NCBI GenBank assembly: GCA_002786025.1
Contig: NHNW01000013.1
Location: 744,001 to 808,000 of the forward strand
DNA length: 64,000 nucleotides
Source: Zasmidium citrigriseum
Taxonomy: Eukaryota; Ascomycota; Dothideomycetes; Mycosphaerellales; Mycosphaerellaceae
Reading direction: 5' to 3'
Shown: piece after piece, positions 41,851-51,881 of the stretch
Numbering within the stretch: the stretch's first letter is position 1
Layout of the letters: every line of letters begins with the position of its first letter
Made by a program: the position numbers and the translations under genes
The notes under the pieces: model-generated
Told to the model about the DNA's origin: nothing
Database searches by the model: none
What the model saw: the letters and a program-made list of their open reading frames with translations, nothing else

Positions 41851-42684
41851 GTTGAAGAAGTAATCGCAAGAGACCGGCGATCAGGTGGCGTCGTGTCGAT
41901 GCTGTCTTCGAAGCCCGAAGATTGTGTTTCGGAATTCGCGACAGCTTGTGTGCGGAAATCTGGGATGAGGGAGGAGCGAGCGCGGGCTGATTCACCAATC
42001 ACATGCACGACGCTAGCGTCGGGTCCGAGCGTCACGCTCCTTCCTCATCCGTGAATGCCTGGTAGGTCTTTGCAATTTTTGCTTGCATTTTTTAGAACTT
42101 GGCTATCATCCTGTCAGTTTTCAGTATCGATGCAAGAGGAAGTAAAGCACACTCCCCCCGGAAACCGGCATGGTCAGGTGAAGCAATACCTTACGCAACT
42201 TGCGTTTCTGCCATTACTTCGCTGGCCGACGAAACGAGCGGGATCTACGGCAGATCATCAAGGTCTTTTATCGACATCCTGTATCTCAGCTTTGGCTTAC
42301 TCACATTGATCTTGCGCGGCCCCAATCTGAGTTGTCAGATGAGCAACAGTCAAAAGTTGAGGCCGCAGTTGTTGAGATGCAGATACCAGGCCTCTTTCAT
42401 TGAAATATCGCATGACCGATATTACGGCATTCTTCGATGCGCATGATCTGATCGCAATAGGTTCGCTTGGGGATCGTGCAGCCTCAGTGCATATGCGCTT
42501 ACGGCCAGCCACCGCCCACTTGTGCTTCGCCCTGCTTGTGTAACCGTACTTCGGTGGCATATAACTCTCTGATGCGAGACTGGGTCCAGTGTAAGACGCA
42601 ACTTGCAACAATCCAGTCTCATTACTCGATCAAGAGACACGATGCAGGACTGGAACACTCCGGATAGTAGCGTAAATGACTTGA
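41851..42684. other. region upstream of the DUF6594 gene
   Basis: About 830 bp. A coding-like stretch at about 42179-42403 (RNERDLRQIIKVFYRHPVSQLWL, SELSDEQQSKVEAAVVEMQI) and a second at 42411-42540 (MTDITAFFDAHDLIAIGSLGD) are in different frames and could be 5' exons or remnants. I could not join them convincingly to the DUF6594 reading frame. Confidence 0.35.
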
Positions 42685-44116
42685 ACGAGGTCATACGCCA
42701 GAAACACAAAACTTTCCCACGTCGAGGATGCGGCCACACTCAATCCTCTTTCAGAAGAGACCTTTCGCCAGCGGGTCTTCGAAGTCGGTCGGAGCCAACT
42801 CTTTTACACGGTCAACAGCCAGGGCAATGCAAACCAGCCCGCCACGAGCATTCTCAACTTGGCGACGTTGAACCGAATGCTTCTACATCTTCTGCGCTAT
42901 GATCTGGTCGAACGAGTCAATAAGCTGTATCTACTTTATGGCGACTCGGACGGTGACAATGACAACGCTGGAGCTCCCAGTGTTCGAGGTGGTGCTACAA
43001 ATGACACCTCATATCCTGACCCAGATGCCCAAGGGGGCTCGATCGGTCAGGAATCTCCTTCAAACGATGAGCGGAGTCATACCAAGACCGAATCCGGCGC
43101 CATAGACGTACATCACCTTTCCGGAGATCAGAATTTAGCTGCAACCGTCCACATTGGAGATTCAGATATTGAGGTGGCAATGACCAACGACCAAGCTGTT
43201 CCGGACGTCGAGTCTGTGATCTCGAACCCTCACGACGGAGCACCAAATAGTCGAATCGCTGCAGACGAGCCTATGAGCTCTGATTCTCAAGTCATAGACT
43301 CGAACATGGAAGCCAATGCCTCAGACGACCCCGAAGTTCCAGAAGAGCAAGCCATAGGCCAAGATACGAATGTCGATGCTGCACTGCCCCGAGAGACTTT
43401 ACAAGCTGTGAATGAAGTGCAGGTCGAAGGAACGACTTGGTCTGCTATGCACGTTGCGTTCCTCCGCCGTGTCGTTACCGCATCAAGACCGCCATCAAGG
43501 CCCGCAGATTCTGTAGCTGAAAAGTCTGAGACTACTTCAGATGACGTATTGGCAATGTTTCGATCGCTCGACCAATACTGTAAGCGTCAAGGCCGGCAGA
43601 GTGAAGAGCATGCGAATAGAGCTGACTTGGAGTGCGGGCAAAGCAGTCAGGAACATGGACTACATGCAGTCCTGCGCTTCCCGCGGCGTTCTTAACGACC
43701 CCTTCAAGATCAAAGCCTATTGGTCTTTGCAACAAGACGCCCTCGGTGCAGATGGCTTCCTCGGAACGCAATCGAAAGACGACCAACATCTCCCACGCTG
43801 CCTGGACCAAGCGAATCCACGATTGATCGGCGATTCCCGCTCCTGGACGTTGAATCACCTGAACAAGCAGCAGCTGGTAATGAGGACTGTATATGCTTTG
43901 GCAGGAGGTCTGGCGCTTATCGCTCCTATGCTCGTCATGGTGTATGTGTCCGGAAGGACCGCGAGTGTCATTACGACTTGTGCGTTTGTGACGTCTTTTG
44001 CGTTGGCTGTGGCAGTGAGCAGTGATCTAAAGCCTCATGAGGTCCTGGCTGTGACAAGTGCGTACGCCGCGGTGTTGGTTGTCTTTGTCGGGTTGCGAGT
44101 GGAGAGCATAAGTTGA
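42685..44116 (+). CDS. DUF6594 membrane protein (5' end unresolved)
   Basis: The frame is open from 42685. Exon to 43579, intron with GTAAGC donor and branch gctgac, next exon from 43644 (or 43647, tandem AAG/CAG acceptors) to the stop at 44114-44116. N-terminal part SEETFRQRVFEVG and LATLNRMLLHLLRYDLVERVNKLY matches the start of DUF6594 proteins. A long acidic, low-complexity middle follows, then NMDYMQSC, the WTLNHLNKQQLVMRTVYALAGG junction and three C-terminal spans (ALIAPMLVMVYV, ITTCAFVTSFALAVAV, VTSAYAAVLVVFVG), the family hallmark. No ATG is found before residue 59 of the open frame, so a first exon upstream is likely. Function unknown. Confidence 0.72.
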
Positions 44117-44425
44117 TCGAGGCAGCAAGCGTCTGAGTTGCTCTTTGGAATTATTTGTATTGCTGCACACAATTGTAGAAAGCATCATACATCACCTGTT
44201 TGTAGTCAGTCAACACATGTTGCTCCCTGGGTGGATGAACATACCTTGTTCCACAACGGCCACGATCTTTTTTGGTACTGATTAAGACCGAACCCTCCCT
44301 CAGCGCCTGACCAGCCCAAGCCAGCCCTCCAACTCCGAAACTCCGTGACAAAGTAAATAGTGACTCGAAAGCGACCACTCCACCTCCACAAAGAGGTCGT
44401 CAAGTTCGCCGGCTTGCAGACCCCT
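44117..44425. other. convergent 3' region
   Basis: About 310 bp between the DUF6594 stop and the stop of the 2EXR-like gene C; nothing recognised. Confidence 0.4.
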
Positions 44426-45697
44426 TCACATCGTTCTATGCACGTCAATATCCCACTGCACCAGATCAGCCAGACCGGCATCTTCAATGAACTTCCAGTA
44501 GGCCTTTCGAAACCTCGGGAGTAAATCCTGGGGCATCAGAACGAACTTCTCACCAGATCTCTTCCGTTGTACCGCAGCATCCCATCTCCTGGCCATTTCA
44601 CCCCATGCCGCCATCCTCCACATTCCAGCCGGGCCAAGGAGCGCACTCCGTACGGTGTGCTGCTCCGCGTTCCGTAATCGCTGCACTGCTTTCCGCAGCG
44701 CGGCATGCTTCCCCTTAATCCCCATCTGGATCGACTCTGCGAATGCTCTCGCTTCGTGATAGTTTGAACCACGGTTCCCTCCCTTCGCAAAAGGCTCTGC
44801 GTACGCGACGGATACTCTCACATTCTTAACACCCAAGGCGTAGAAGACGTAAATTCCTGCTTTGCCCTTTTGCGGGGAGCTCAGCGTGATCTCGAGCGAG
44901 GTCAGGTTCTCGAGCAAGAGAGCTGTGCTGGGCTGGATTGGCAGTTGGGAGTCCTCGGAAGCTGTGAGCCAGCCGTAGATCTGGATATTCGCGATGGCCT
45001 TTCGCTGATCTGGGTTCAAGGCTCTGGTCACGAAGAGATCAAAGTCGTAACCGTCGGAGAAGGCAAAAGTATTCATTGCGCAGGGCATCAGACTGGCTTC
45101 GCCGTCGATCTGCTTGCAGACCTTCAGAGCCCGGAGATCGAGAACTTCGTCTTTGACTTTCTGCATCAGCTCATGACGGCGGTCCCGATAGTGATTAACC
45201 ACGTCATCGTACTCGGAGAGATCCCAAGCTTTCTTCGGTGGGAACTTTCCGGTGTGCTAAGATTCGATATAGCCACGCAACACTTCCTTGCGTGCGACGA
45301 ACAGTCCTTTGAACGACCGCTCGACTTCGAAACACCTCTTGTGCCTCGCTCTGTACGTCTGGAGAGAAGGCCAGTTACACCGATCTCGGAAACGCTTGTA
45401 AACATCCTCTTCCGTCTCTTCAGCCTGGCAAATGGTGTTGCCAAATTCTACGGCCTTGCCAGTAGGATAGGCAGCTTTGCGGCGATGGATCTCGTCGGGA
45501 TATGCTTCTGCTTCGCTTGGGGGACATGGATAGGTGAAGATATGGATGACTTTGTTGGCGAACAGCTCCTCATAGATACGATTCCGTATCTCTGCCGACA
45601 GCACGCGAAAGAATGCTGCCGGCTCGCCATCCGCTCGACTGCTCCCGAACATGTCAGCACCTGCTTTCTCAGGAAGTGGGCATGGCTTACGGGGCAT
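44426..45697 (-). CDS. 2EXR/DUF7730-like protein C, interrupted by in-frame TAG or small intron
   Basis: Both halves lie in one minus-strand frame: 45697 down to a TAG at 45259-45257, then open again to 44426. N-terminal half: FFRVLSAEIRNRIYEELFANKVIHIF (the LxxEIRNxIYE motif) and an acidic/basic middle. C-terminal half: LRALKVCKQIDGEASLMPCAMNTFAFSD, the second hallmark of DUF7730 proteins, then SLEITLSSP and a Leu/Arg-rich end. A phase-0 51-nt intron at 45233-45283 (donor GTGTTG, weak; acceptor CGAAG) would remove the TAG and give 406 residues; otherwise this is a pseudogene by nonsense. Third 2EXR-type gene within 7 kb. Confidence 0.65.
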
Positions 45698-46058
45698 TGA
45701 GCTGTTGGCTGAGCGGCTGAGCCATCGCTATCAATTTTGAGATCAATCAGTTGTTCCTGATGCAACTCACGACGCGACGTTGCTGTGGTGGCCGGTGTGA
45801 TGCTGATGAGGCATCGCCCTCTCTCTCGAGAAGGCAGCAGTTGGGCGCCGACTCGATAAAGCTTACCCAGGAGGACAGGCATTGCCCCCAGCACAGATCG
45901 AGCTGATGCGATTCGGTCACCTGACGAACGTATCCAGGTTCACGAGGGCTCAATGGGTTTGCATTTCGAAGTGCTCTGTAGGAGCTGGAAGTCCGACCTC
46001 ATCATGTGTAGCCTCGTTAGCTTCAATACATCAAGCAATCCACAGAAGAATCCACTTA
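45698..46058. other. intergenic region
   Basis: About 360 bp between the start of 2EXR-like gene C and the 3' end of the HAD gene; frames are shadows and nothing is recognised. Confidence 0.4.
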
Positions 46059-46853
46059 CTACTCCAACCTCTCAACAACCCCCTCCAACCCCTCCATCCC
46101 ACCCTCCAAATAAACATCAAACTCCCCCTTCATCCGCTCATGATCCTCACAAATATCATCCGTCCATCGATAAACATAAACAGTCTTCATCCCCACAGCC
46201 TAGCACCAACAGTCAGCGACCCACACACACACACACACTCAGCAGCCCGCTCCAGCAAAACAAGAACGGAGACTCACCTTCGCCCCCCTAACATCATACC
46301 CATGCGCCGCAACCATCACACACTCCCCCGCCTCCCGTTGGATCAACTCCAAAACTCGCTCATAATTCTCTCTCGCTGGTTTAATACTCCCGAGCAACTG
46401 ACTCGAGAACAGCATATCAAAACACTCATTCAATCCTGAGAATCGGACGAGATCGAGCTGTAATCTCGTCGTCCCATTCGCATGAACGAAAACTTCATAC
46501 CCCTTCTCTTTCAATTCGAGAAGCGCGGGCTTCACATCCGGCCACGCGCGCTGTTGATGCCACTGCGCTATACACTGATCCTTAATCTCCGGCGTGAAGA
46601 AGTGCGCGTAGGGTACCCAGCGCGGGCGCATGAGCATTCCCTCGAGGGTCGCGCGGTGTGTGATATCGATGTCTTCCGGGGGGAGATCTTGCGCTTGGCG
46701 TGCTGCGTTGGTTTGGAAGTAGAGTTGTCTCCACTCGAGCGCGAAGTCGGATTTTTCTGTTGAAGGCATGGAGGTGGGCAGGATGGAGGTGATGCTGGTG
46801 TGCCAGTCGAGGCAGGTGCCCATGAAGTCGAAGAGGATGGCTTTGAGTGGCAT
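46059..46853 (-). CDS. HAD-family hydrolase, 2-haloacid dehalogenase type
   Basis: Two exons: 46278-46853 and 46059-46199; intron 78 nt (GTGAGT ... gctag); 238 residues. Motif I AILFDFMGTCLDW (Asp nucleophile, DxMGT); cap domain about 20-95; motif II VHANGTTR (Asn/Thr); motif III Lys in SIKPARENYE; motif IV VMVAAHGYDVRGAK with the acidic residue of the loop. The spliced tail AVGMKTVYVYRW completes the Rossmann fold. The arrangement is that of L-2-haloacid dehalogenase-like proteins; many fungal members act on other organic acids or phosphates, so substrate is open. Confidence 0.85.
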
Positions 46854-47461
46854 TTTGACAGTATCTCGATTTGTGATCGGGGTTTTGGAGGTGCCGTGCT
46901 GTCTGTAAGTGGCTTCGTGTTTCGTTCGGGCTTGGAGATGTCGTCTTGTAGGCCGGTTCGTACTATCCTCCTTCTTCCGCTCAGACTGGCTCTCTCTGAG
47001 AAAGAAGGCGAATCTGAGCTACCAGAGGTTCCTCTCTGCTCTGAGCTCTTGTCAAGAAAGTCGGGGATTGCTGAGGACATCTTCCATTTTGACCGGAACA
47101 TCGAGAGTATGTATAAGTGAGGTTGGCTTGCAGAAAGGCGTGGTTACGTCAGCTCAGCTGGATTTCCCATGTGAAAGCTCGAAAGCTCTGTAGAAGGGCG
47201 CCAGATCAGCATTGGACCTGCAGCTTGAGCTGGAGTTCGCAGTGGCTTCCTGGCATTTCCCGCTCGACGAAGATTGACTGCTGTCAGTACACTCACACTG
47301 TATCAGGAAAGATTCCATGGTGGAAACTATCGTCGAATCACAGGCAAAGAAACTTGTTTTGCACAGGTCTGCTCTAGACCTCGAAGATTTTATCTATACA
47401 GTCAGCTTTTCTTCGCTCAAAGAACAGCCTCACCATCCCCGCAATCTTCACTTCGTCGAAT
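46854..47461. other. intergenic region
   Basis: About 600 bp between the HAD gene start and the MICOS gene stop. Contains the HAD promoter and the MICOS 3' end; no gene-like structure or repeat seen. Confidence 0.4.
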
Positions 47462-48333
47462 TTACCGGCCCTTCTTGACCCAATCCTGCACCGTTTCTCT
47501 CGCCTCCTGCACCTTCTCCTCCGCCATAGCAAGACCCATCTGACTGTGCGCCTTGCCCGTCTCAATAAAGTGCCTGACTCCCTGGCTTATCCTCAAGTGG
47601 TTGTCTCGCACAGCCGGGAACTTCTCCTCGTAGCTCCAAATCAAATTACCCACATTCTCAGTCGTGCGTGGGATGACATAGTGTGCGGTGACCACGCCGG
47701 TCAGAATGGGCGTCGCAAACCGCACGAGGATGTTCCTATTCCGGCTGACGATCGAGCCAGCCATTGCGGCGACTAGCACGTATATGCCGCCTGGTAGGAG
47801 TTTCTCGTTCGACTCTCTTGGCGGCGCGAGCGAGGCGATGGTGGATGTGAAGGACTTCTCGGTCTCCATGAAACGGGTCATGCCGTTGTTAACTGCGTCT
47901 TCTGCCTTCACAGCATATCCGTGGAGGAACAGGCGCGAGGCCTTGACCTGTTCGGCGAGGCGATCGGTGGGAGAAGGTCTTCGCGGTGTCTCATCGTGTT
48001 GTTGCTCTTGAGGCTTGGAGGTGATGCCGGAGGCTGGAGGGGGAGTGGTGCTGGCGATGCTGCGGACGTCGGCTTCCACCTGCGAGTCGTAGATGGGTTT
48101 CCGGACGCGCTATAGACATATGAGTACTGCACAATTCGGATATCTGTACTGTACGTACAATCTCTTTCACAGGATCTGAGGGAGGTGCTTCGGCGAGGGC
48201 GGAGCGAGTAGGGACGAGCGCAAGGGCGGTGGTGAGGCCGGCGAGCGGCAGGACGTGCTGCGAGGGTCAGTGAATGGCATTGATCGCATATTGATTGAGT
48301 CTTACCTGCCGCAGCAGCGGAGCGAAGGCCATT
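47462..48333 (-). CDS. MICOS subunit MIC26/MIC27 (apolipoprotein O family)
   Basis: Three exons: 48307-48333 (only 27 nt, MAFAPLLRQ), 48159-48257, 47462-48109; both introns 49 nt. 257 residues. Residues 1-35 look like a short N-terminal targeting/membrane segment (HVLPLAGLTTALALVPTRSA). KKPIYD-like KPIYDSQVEADV follows, then a helical stretch and the ApoO domain with two glycine-containing spans: GGIYVLVAAMAGSIVSRNRN and FATPILTGVVTAHYVIPRTTENVGNLIW. MICOS holds cristae junctions of the inner mitochondrial membrane. Divergent from OCT1 with 163 bp between the two ATGs. Confidence 0.85.
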
Positions 48334-48496
48334 AGGAGCGGAATTGGTGGTCAATGGGTTGGATTCAATGTTTCTCTTGGAGCTTCAACCTTCCGGCTTC
48401 CTCTGCTGCCCTCGGGCTTGGCAAAGCGGATGTCCGTCTGCTGCAGATCAAGAGGCGCATGTGAATCTTCGATCCTTCAACAACACCCACGCGAGC
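48334..48496. promoter_or_regulatory. 163-bp bidirectional promoter of a mitochondrial gene pair
   Basis: The start codons of the MICOS subunit (minus) and OCT1 (plus) are separated by 163 bp only. The OCT1 frame is open upstream to 48344 but the natural presequence starts at 48497, so the interval is best read as shared 5' leaders and promoter. No TATA box seen. Confidence 0.5.
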
Positions 48497-50914
48497 ATGT
48501 TAAAGCGACTGGAGCGGCAGGCTTGGACGTGTCCCAATTGCCTGCGGAATGAACTACGACAGTCACGACGATGTCTGGTCACCTCCAGCCAGAGCAAAGG
48601 CGCTGCAGCCGCCGCCGCCATCGCCGACGAGGAACAACACCCAGCATCCAAGAATGCGCCCAGTATCGCCCACGACGATCGAACACTACGACAGATCTTC
48701 GATTCTCCGAGCTTCTGGAAAGACTTCTCCTCCAAAACCAAATATCATTATGGCGGCAAAAGCGCAGGCTTGCTCCAGAATCGATACCTTACACGACCGC
48801 AAGGCTTCGCCGAGTTTGCGAATGTGACGTTGCAGAAATGCCAGAAGATCGTTGCGCAGGTGTTACAGTACGATACAATAGAACAGTACAGGAGGATTAC
48901 ACGGGACTTGGATAGATTGAGTGACCTGCTATGCCGGGTCATCGATCTGAGCGACTTTATACGGGCCGTTCATCCGGATCGAAATATACAGGCTGCTGCG
49001 ACGCAGGCTTATGCTGCCATGTTTCAGTATATGAATGTTCTGAACACGACGAGTGGGTTGAATGATCAGTTGAAGAAGGCGGCGTCCATACCCGAGGTAC
49101 ATGCAAGTTGGAGCGAGGAAGAGAAGACGGTTGCAGACATCTTGATTAAGGACTTTTCGAAATCGGCGATCGATTTGCCTGATGGAGAGAAGAATGCTTT
49201 CATTACACTATCAGACGAGATTGCTACTGTTGGAAATGAGTTCGTTGACAACATGGCTGCTGAGAGACCATATTTGTCGATCGACAGCAGCAAGATGAAG
49301 GGTATGGATCCGGTCTTTGTCAGGCAATTGACCAAATGGGGCAGGGTAAATCTTCCCACCGAAGGCATGCCGGCGACATTAGCACTGCGAACAGTTGAGG
49401 ACCCAGAGACTCGACAGGAGATTTACATGGCGAACCGCACTTCTTCCAAGGACAACATACATCGACTAGAACGATTACTCAAACGACGCGCTGAGCTGGC
49501 AAAACTGTCTGGCTACGAGAGCTTTGCTCATATGACATTGGCGGATAAGATGGCAAAGTCACCAGAAGCTGTCACGACTTTCCTCGATGGCCTCGCTCAA
49601 GTCAACGCACCACATGTGAAGGAGGAGCTGCAGGAGCTGCTCGAGTTGAAGAAGGGAGATGCTCATTCAGAGAACTTTCCAAATGTCCTCAACGCCTGGG
49701 ATCGAGACTACTACACAGCCAAGCTCATGACTTCGATGCGATCAAAAGCAAGAACACCGGACTTTCTCAGCGCATACTTCTCTCTTGGCACCGTCTTCCA
49801 GGGGCTCTCAAGGTTGTTCCATCGGCTGTACGGTATCCGACTTGTGCCTCGAGAGACCCTGCCTGGGGAGACATGGAACTCAGATGTCCGCCGCCTAGAT
49901 GTCGTTGATGACGACGAAGGCCACATTGCTGTGATCTATTGCGATCTCTTCGAAAGGCCCGGCAAGAGTCCAAATCCTGCTCATTTCACCTTGCGATGCT
50001 CACGGCGGATCAGCGAGGAGGAACTTCAAGAAGCTGCTCAAATCAGCTCACAGTCATCTTCAACATTCGCCACGGCACAGGAAGCCGTGAATGATGGACT
50101 GGCCACCAACTTCAACCGCCGAGATGGCAACGCCCTCTACCAGCTGCCAACCATCGCCTTGATCTGCGACTTCGCCCTTCCACCGTCGGGATCCAAGAGA
50201 CCAACACTTCTCACCTTCCGCGAATTGACCACCCTCTTCCACGAAATGGGACATGCTCTGCATTCCATCTGCGGCCGCACAGCCTTGCAGAACGTATCCG
50301 GAACACGATGTGCCACCGACTTCGCCGAACTTCCCTCCGTCCTGATGGAGAACTTTGCCTCGGCACCGGAAGTGCTCGCACTTTACGCCCGACACTGGGA
50401 GACTGACGCACCGTTAGATCCCCTGCGTGTGAGAGAACGAGTCGAAATAGACCGCAGCATGCAAGGCGCCGAGACCGAAAGCCAGATCCTCCTAGGCATG
50501 CTCGACCAGCGCTATCACTCCTCCCTCCCCATGAATTGGAGCGACGGAGATACCGACCCCAGCACCAAAGTCTACCACGACGTCTGGAGCCAATACTGCG
50601 CCGTCCCCGAACCTCAGGGCACGAGCTGGCAGGGGTTCTTTGGCCATCTGTTCGGCTATGGCGCCACGTATTACTCGTATCTGTTTGATCGCGCGATTGC
50701 CGGGAAGATTTGGAGGGATGTGTTCCAGAGACAGATGGGGGATGCGGTTAATCCGGAACAGGGGAGACTGTTCCGTGAGCAGGTGTTGAATTGGGGTGGG
50801 GGGAGGGATGGGTGGAGGTGTGTTGCTGGGGCGTTGCAAGACAAGGAAGGGGTGTTGACGGAGGGCAAGAAGGGGGCTATGGAGATGGTGGGGAAGTGGG
50901 GTGTTCATACTTGA
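48497..50914 (+). CDS. OCT1: mitochondrial intermediate peptidase
   Basis: Intronless, 805 residues from the ATG at 48497; an in-frame ATG at 48344 would add 51 residues but lies near the neighbour's start and dilutes the presequence. Residues 1-35 (MLKRLERQAWTCPNCLRNEL, RQSRRC) form an Arg-rich presequence. The M3 metallopeptidase core follows, with zinc-binding FHEMGHALH (His 582, Glu 583, His 586) and the downstream Glu in ELPSVLMENFA. OCT1/MIP cleaves an octapeptide from precursors already cut by MPP in the matrix. Length and domain order match fungal OCT1. Confidence 0.95.
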   Translation: MLKRLERQAWTCPNCLRNELRQSRRCLVTSSQSKGAAAAAAIADEEQHPASKNAPSIAHDDRTLRQIFDSPSFWKDFSSKTKYHYGGKSAGLLQNRYLTRPQGFAEFANVTLQKCQKIVAQVLQYDTIEQYRRITRDLDRLSDLLCRVIDLSDFIRAVHPDRNIQAAATQAYAAMFQYMNVLNTTSGLNDQLKKAASIPEVHASWSEEEKTVADILIKDFSKSAIDLPDGEKNAFITLSDEIATVGNEFVDNMAAERPYLSIDSSKMKGMDPVFVRQLTKWGRVNLPTEGMPATLALRTVEDPETRQEIYMANRTSSKDNIHRLERLLKRRAELAKLSGYESFAHMTLADKMAKSPEAVTTFLDGLAQVNAPHVKEELQELLELKKGDAHSENFPNVLNAWDRDYYTAKLMTSMRSKARTPDFLSAYFSLGTVFQGLSRLFHRLYGIRLVPRETLPGETWNSDVRRLDVVDDDEGHIAVIYCDLFERPGKSPNPAHFTLRCSRRISEEELQEAAQISSQSSSTFATAQEAVNDGLATNFNRRDGNALYQLPTIALICDFALPPSGSKRPTLLTFRELTTLFHEMGHALHSICGRTALQNVSGTRCATDFAELPSVLMENFASAPEVLALYARHWETDAPLDPLRVRERVEIDRSMQGAETESQILLGMLDQRYHSSLPMNWSDGDTDPSTKVYHDVWSQYCAVPEPQGTSWQGFFGHLFGYGATYYSYLFDRAIAGKIWRDVFQRQMGDAVNPEQGRLFREQVLNWGGGRDGWRCVAGALQDKEGVLTEGKKGAMEMVGKWGVHT

Positions 50915-51881
50915 ACATCGGCCTCGCCGTCTTGCGTTGATGGGCGAAGGGAGGACGAAGTGAAGTCGAGGAAAGTGCCTCGGTCTTTGCAGGGGATTGG
51001 AGGCCATGAGATCCTTGTCTGCCATGGTCGTAGGTCTTTCGTATCGACTCGGACAAGACCGATTTGCTTTCACGACTACCTGTATGCTGGTCGCGTATTG
51101 ACAGTCATGCTGGTCTTCCAATTATTAATGCTGTCGTCGGTTCGTTGCTGCCCTAGCGGTATTGGACTTCATTGGCGGGTGAAGTGTTGACTTTGACATG
51201 AGACAAGGTGAGGTTGGCAGAGCATCTGGCGGGCTGCTTTCCTTTTTCGGCCTCGACATTCCTATTACAACCATCCAACGAGTGGTAGAGGGACCAACAA
51301 TGCCTCGTTTAGTTATCTTTCGAGATAGGATAGAGGTGTAGTTTGACCGGCATAAAAGGGCCGTTCTGTCTTGATTATTCAGTCGCCGCTTGGCGGCTGA
51401 CATCGCAGAATGCAACCGGATGTGGATTCGATGGGTGATCCTTCGCGTGGGACGGCAGGGCAGAGATACCCAGCTGAGATCCAGTGGGAAGGGCGGACGG
51501 AGCGGGTACCGTTCTTTCTTTCTTGGACTATTTCCACGGAGAACTTGATACTTCGTTGTATAATGCTTGGTGATTGAGTAGATTGTGTTGTCTTTTGCAA
51601 GGTTGAAGCTGTTGAGCTCAGCCGAGGGAACGGAATCGAACCGGGATCAAAGGGCAAGGGGAGCTGGACAGGAACGAAAGCGACACACGACGACGCAATC
51701 GCTCTCGCAAGTTTTGTAAGATCCGTCTGCCTGGGAGCGGCGGACGAGTCGGTGGTGGCTGAGGAAGAAACGAAGGCAGAAGGAAAGAAGTGAAGAAGAT
51801 ACTTATCTGCCACGCGAGTGCCACGCAGATCGCACTGTACGCACGCACGTCAGCCCCTTCGGCCGTAACGATATCACCAAT
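50915..51881. other. intergenic region upstream of the Zn2Cys6 regulator
   Basis: About 970 bp. Frames on either strand are short or antisense; no domain, repeat or RNA gene seen. Likely OCT1 3' end and the regulator's promoter and long leader. Confidence 0.45.

Noticed and set aside
48344..48496. Upstream extension of OCT1 to the ATG at 48344
   Set aside because: Would bury the mitochondrial presequence that begins at 48497 and run into the divergent neighbour's leader.
50492..51121. 209-residue minus frame at the OCT1 end
   Set aside because: Antisense to the OCT1 C-terminal coding region; low-complexity Pro/His/Leu composition.
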